From the NCBI GenBank assembly GCA_017626275.1, contig JAGAJD010000191.1, positions 1 through 7,878 on the forward strand: 7,878 nt of DNA. Reading direction: 5' to 3'. The translations under genes were made by a program, and so were the position numbers. The notes below the pieces were generated by a model. That model did not search any database, had not been told where the DNA came from, and worked only from the letters and a program-made list of their open reading frames with translations. This document shows positions 6,501 to 7,878 of this stretch, piece after piece (the stretch's first letter is position 1; each line of letters begins with the position of its first letter). Source of the stretch: Lachnospira sp. (GTDB taxonomy: Bacteria > Bacillota > Clostridia > Lachnospirales > Lachnospiraceae).

Positions 6501-7364
6501 ATGAGAAAAAAATTATTATGCTTATTATTAGTAGTGGCTGTGCTGTCAGCTTTAACAGCCTGCACAACGGGCAACGGCAGGAAAAAGGCTGCAAACAGCA
6601 CGACGGCAAGAAGCCTTGAGGAAATAAAGAGCAGCAAAAAAATCAGGATAGGCGTGTTCAGCGATAAAAATCCGTTTGGTTATGTCGATGAAAACGGGGA
6701 GGTTCAGGGGTATGATGTTTACTTTGCGAAAAGAATTGCAAAGGATATGCTTGGAAGTGAGGACGCAGTAGAATTTGTTTATGTTGAGGCTGCCAACCGT
6801 GTGGAATATTTACAGTCAGGAAAGGTAGACATTATTCTTGCCAATTTTACGGTAACAAAGGAGAGAGCGGAAAAAGTGGATTTTGCTCTGCCGTATATGA
6901 AGGTGGCACTTGGAATAGTATCGCCTGATAATGCGTTGATTACTGATGTAAGCCAGTTGAATGGAAAAACGCTTATTGTCGTAAAGGGAACGACGGCGGA
7001 GACATATTTTGGAGAAAATCACCCGGAAATTAAGCTTTTAAAGTTTGATGAATATCAGGAAGCGTATGATGCACTTTCAGACGGAAGAGGCGATGCATTT
7101 TCAACGGACAATACGGAGGTGCTTGCATGGGCGCTTCAGAATAAAGGCTTTACGGTGGGCGTTGAATCAGTAGGAAGCCTTGATTCCATAGCTCCGGCAG
7201 TTCAAAAGGGAAATGCGGAGCTGTTAGACTGGATTAATGACGAAATTGCCGCACTTGAACCAGAACAGTTTTTCCATAAAGCTTTTGAGGAAACTTTAGC
7301 ACCTGTATACGGAGACAGCGTCAGCGCAGACAGCCTGGTAGTGGAGGGCGGAAAAATTGAATGA
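6501..7364 (+). CDS. Amino acid ABC transporter substrate-binding lipoprotein, CjaA-like (probable cysteine or related amino acid)
   Basis: This 287-residue protein is exported and lipid-anchored outside the membrane, where it captures the substrate. It has a positively charged start (MRKK), a hydrophobic core and the lipobox LTAC (18-21), so Cys21 should be lipidated. A short Ser/Thr/Asn-rich linker leads to a type II periplasmic-binding fold. Residues 96-139, including EAANRVEYLQSGKVDIILAN and FTVTKERAEKVDFALPYMKV, closely recall Campylobacter CjaA, a cysteine-binding protein, as do KGTTAETYF (162-170), EQFFHKAFEETL (255-266) and the VEGGKI ending. R122 should hold the ligand carboxylate and D203 (STDN) its amino group. 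The similarity is from memory, so cysteine is a reasoned guess. It is the last gene of the importer operon, 23 bases after the ATPase, with a purine-rich ribosome site at 6485-6495. Confidence 0.9.
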   Translation: MRKKLLCLLLVVAVLSALTACTTGNGRKKAANSTTARSLEEIKSSKKIRIGVFSDKNPFGYVDENGEVQGYDVYFAKRIAKDMLGSEDAVEFVYVEAANRVEYLQSGKVDIILANFTVTKERAEKVDFALPYMKVALGIVSPDNALITDVSQLNGKTLIVVKGTTAETYFGENHPEIKLLKFDEYQEAYDALSDGRGDAFSTDNTEVLAWALQNKGFTVGVESVGSLDSIAPAVQKGNAELLDWINDEIAALEPEQFFHKAFEETLAPVYGDSVSADSLVVEGGKIE

Positions 7365-7374
7365 TAAATAGTGG

Positions 7375-7402
7375 TTGTAAAACAAAAAGATATAGTTATA
7401 AT
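7375..7402 (+). promoter_or_regulatory. Probable promoter for the LysR-type gene
   Basis: TTGTAA (7375-7380) and a perfect TATAAT (7397-7402) are 16 bases apart in the 76-base gap between the lipoprotein and the LysR gene. I see no terminator hairpin in this gap, so read-through from the importer operon is also possible. Confidence 0.5.
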
Positions 7403-7440
7403 TAAAGTAAGTAACGAATATAAAGAGAGGAAAAGGTTAT

Positions 7441-7878
7441 ATGACATTACAACAGTTACGATATGCGGTTGCCATTGCAGACCATAAGTCCATGAATAAG
7501 GCAGCCGCAGAGCTATTTGTCACGCAGCCAAGTCTTTCCAATACGATAAAGGATTTGGAAAATGAAATTCATACGGAAATATTTATCCGTTCCAACAGAG
7601 GAATTATTATCACGCCTGAGGGCGAAGAGTTTTTAGGATATGCGAGACAGATGTTAGACCATTACCGGTTGATTGAAGAGCGTTATGTGGAAAATGCGGT
7701 ATCCAAAAAGAAATTCAGCGTTTCCATGCAGCATTATACATTTGCGGTTGAAGCATTTATCCAAATGGCAAAAAAATTCGGAATGGACGAATATGAGTTT
7801 GCGGTTCATGAGACTAAGACAAGTGAAGTTATTGAAAATGTGCGGCTTAACAGGAGCGAAATAGGCATTATATATAAG
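7441..7878 (+). CDS. LysR-family transcriptional regulator (3' truncated by window edge)
   Basis: The frame is open from ATG 7441 to the end of the window, giving 146 residues of a protein that normally has about 290-310. Residues 1-60 are the LysR winged helix-turn-helix: MTLQQLRYAVAIADHKSMNK, AAAELFVTQPSLSNTIKDLE, and the wing ending FIRSNRGIIITPEG. From about residue 91 (KKFSVSMQHYTFAVEAF) the first half of the periplasmic-binding-like effector domain begins. It ends at IGIIYK, a strand that usually closes the first subdomain segment. The ribosome site is the purine run GAGAGGAAAAGG (7425-7436). LysR genes often lie divergent from their target; this one is co-oriented and downstream of the importer, so regulation of the importer, perhaps in response to a sulphur or amino acid metabolite, is plausible but inferred. 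The true target could also be beyond the window. Confidence 0.92.
   Translation, partial: MTLQQLRYAVAIADHKSMNKAAAELFVTQPSLSNTIKDLENEIHTEIFIRSNRGIIITPEGEEFLGYARQMLDHYRLIEERYVENAVSKKKFSVSMQHYTFAVEAFIQMAKKFGMDEYEFAVHETKTSEVIENVRLNRSEIGIIYK

Noticed and set aside
7673..7864. 63-residue + strand frame near the right edge
   Set aside because: It is a shadow of the truncated LysR gene, whose own frame has a clear helix-turn-helix and runs off the window.

Overview
The window looks like a chromosomal segment from a low-GC, Gram-positive anaerobe, most likely a Clostridia member of the Lachnospiraceae type. This rests on AT-rich third positions, purine-rich Shine-Dalgarno sites before nearly every gene, and family resemblances recalled from memory; no search was run. 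All genes lie on the + strand and are tightly packed. No gap between genes exceeds 170 bases. I saw no tRNA, rRNA, CRISPR array, insertion sequence or phage gene.

Region 1 (1-548) is the C-terminal end of a methyl-accepting chemotaxis protein, cut by the left edge, followed by a near-perfect hairpin. Region 2 (534-3048) is a compact cassette: a promoter covered by a 27-bp palindrome, a TetR-type repressor, a leucine-carboxyl-methyltransferase-like (LCMT/PPM) SAM methyltransferase, and a MerR-type regulator with a GyrI-like ligand domain. Region 3 (3060-4326) is one gene for a DapB-fold, amine-dehydrogenase-like oxidoreductase. It is preceded by a promoter with a 19-bp spacer, the hallmark of MerR activation, and followed by a strong intrinsic terminator. 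Region 4 (4345-7364) is a complete polar amino acid ABC importer: two permeases, an ATPase and a substrate-binding lipoprotein that closely recalls the cysteine-binding protein CjaA. Region 5 (7375-7878) is the start of a LysR-type regulator, cut by the right edge.

A plausible working model, which is inference, is a small-molecule-responsive locus. TetR autoregulates its own operon and so sets the level of the methyltransferase and of MerR. MerR, with a ligand, may activate the dehydrogenase gene from the stretched promoter. The ABC importer may bring in an amino acid that is metabolically linked to the dehydrogenase, and the downstream LysR protein may control the importer. The parts belong to known families. 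The combination, the substrate of the methyltransferase and the substrate of the dehydrogenase are not things I can name, and they are the most interesting open points here.
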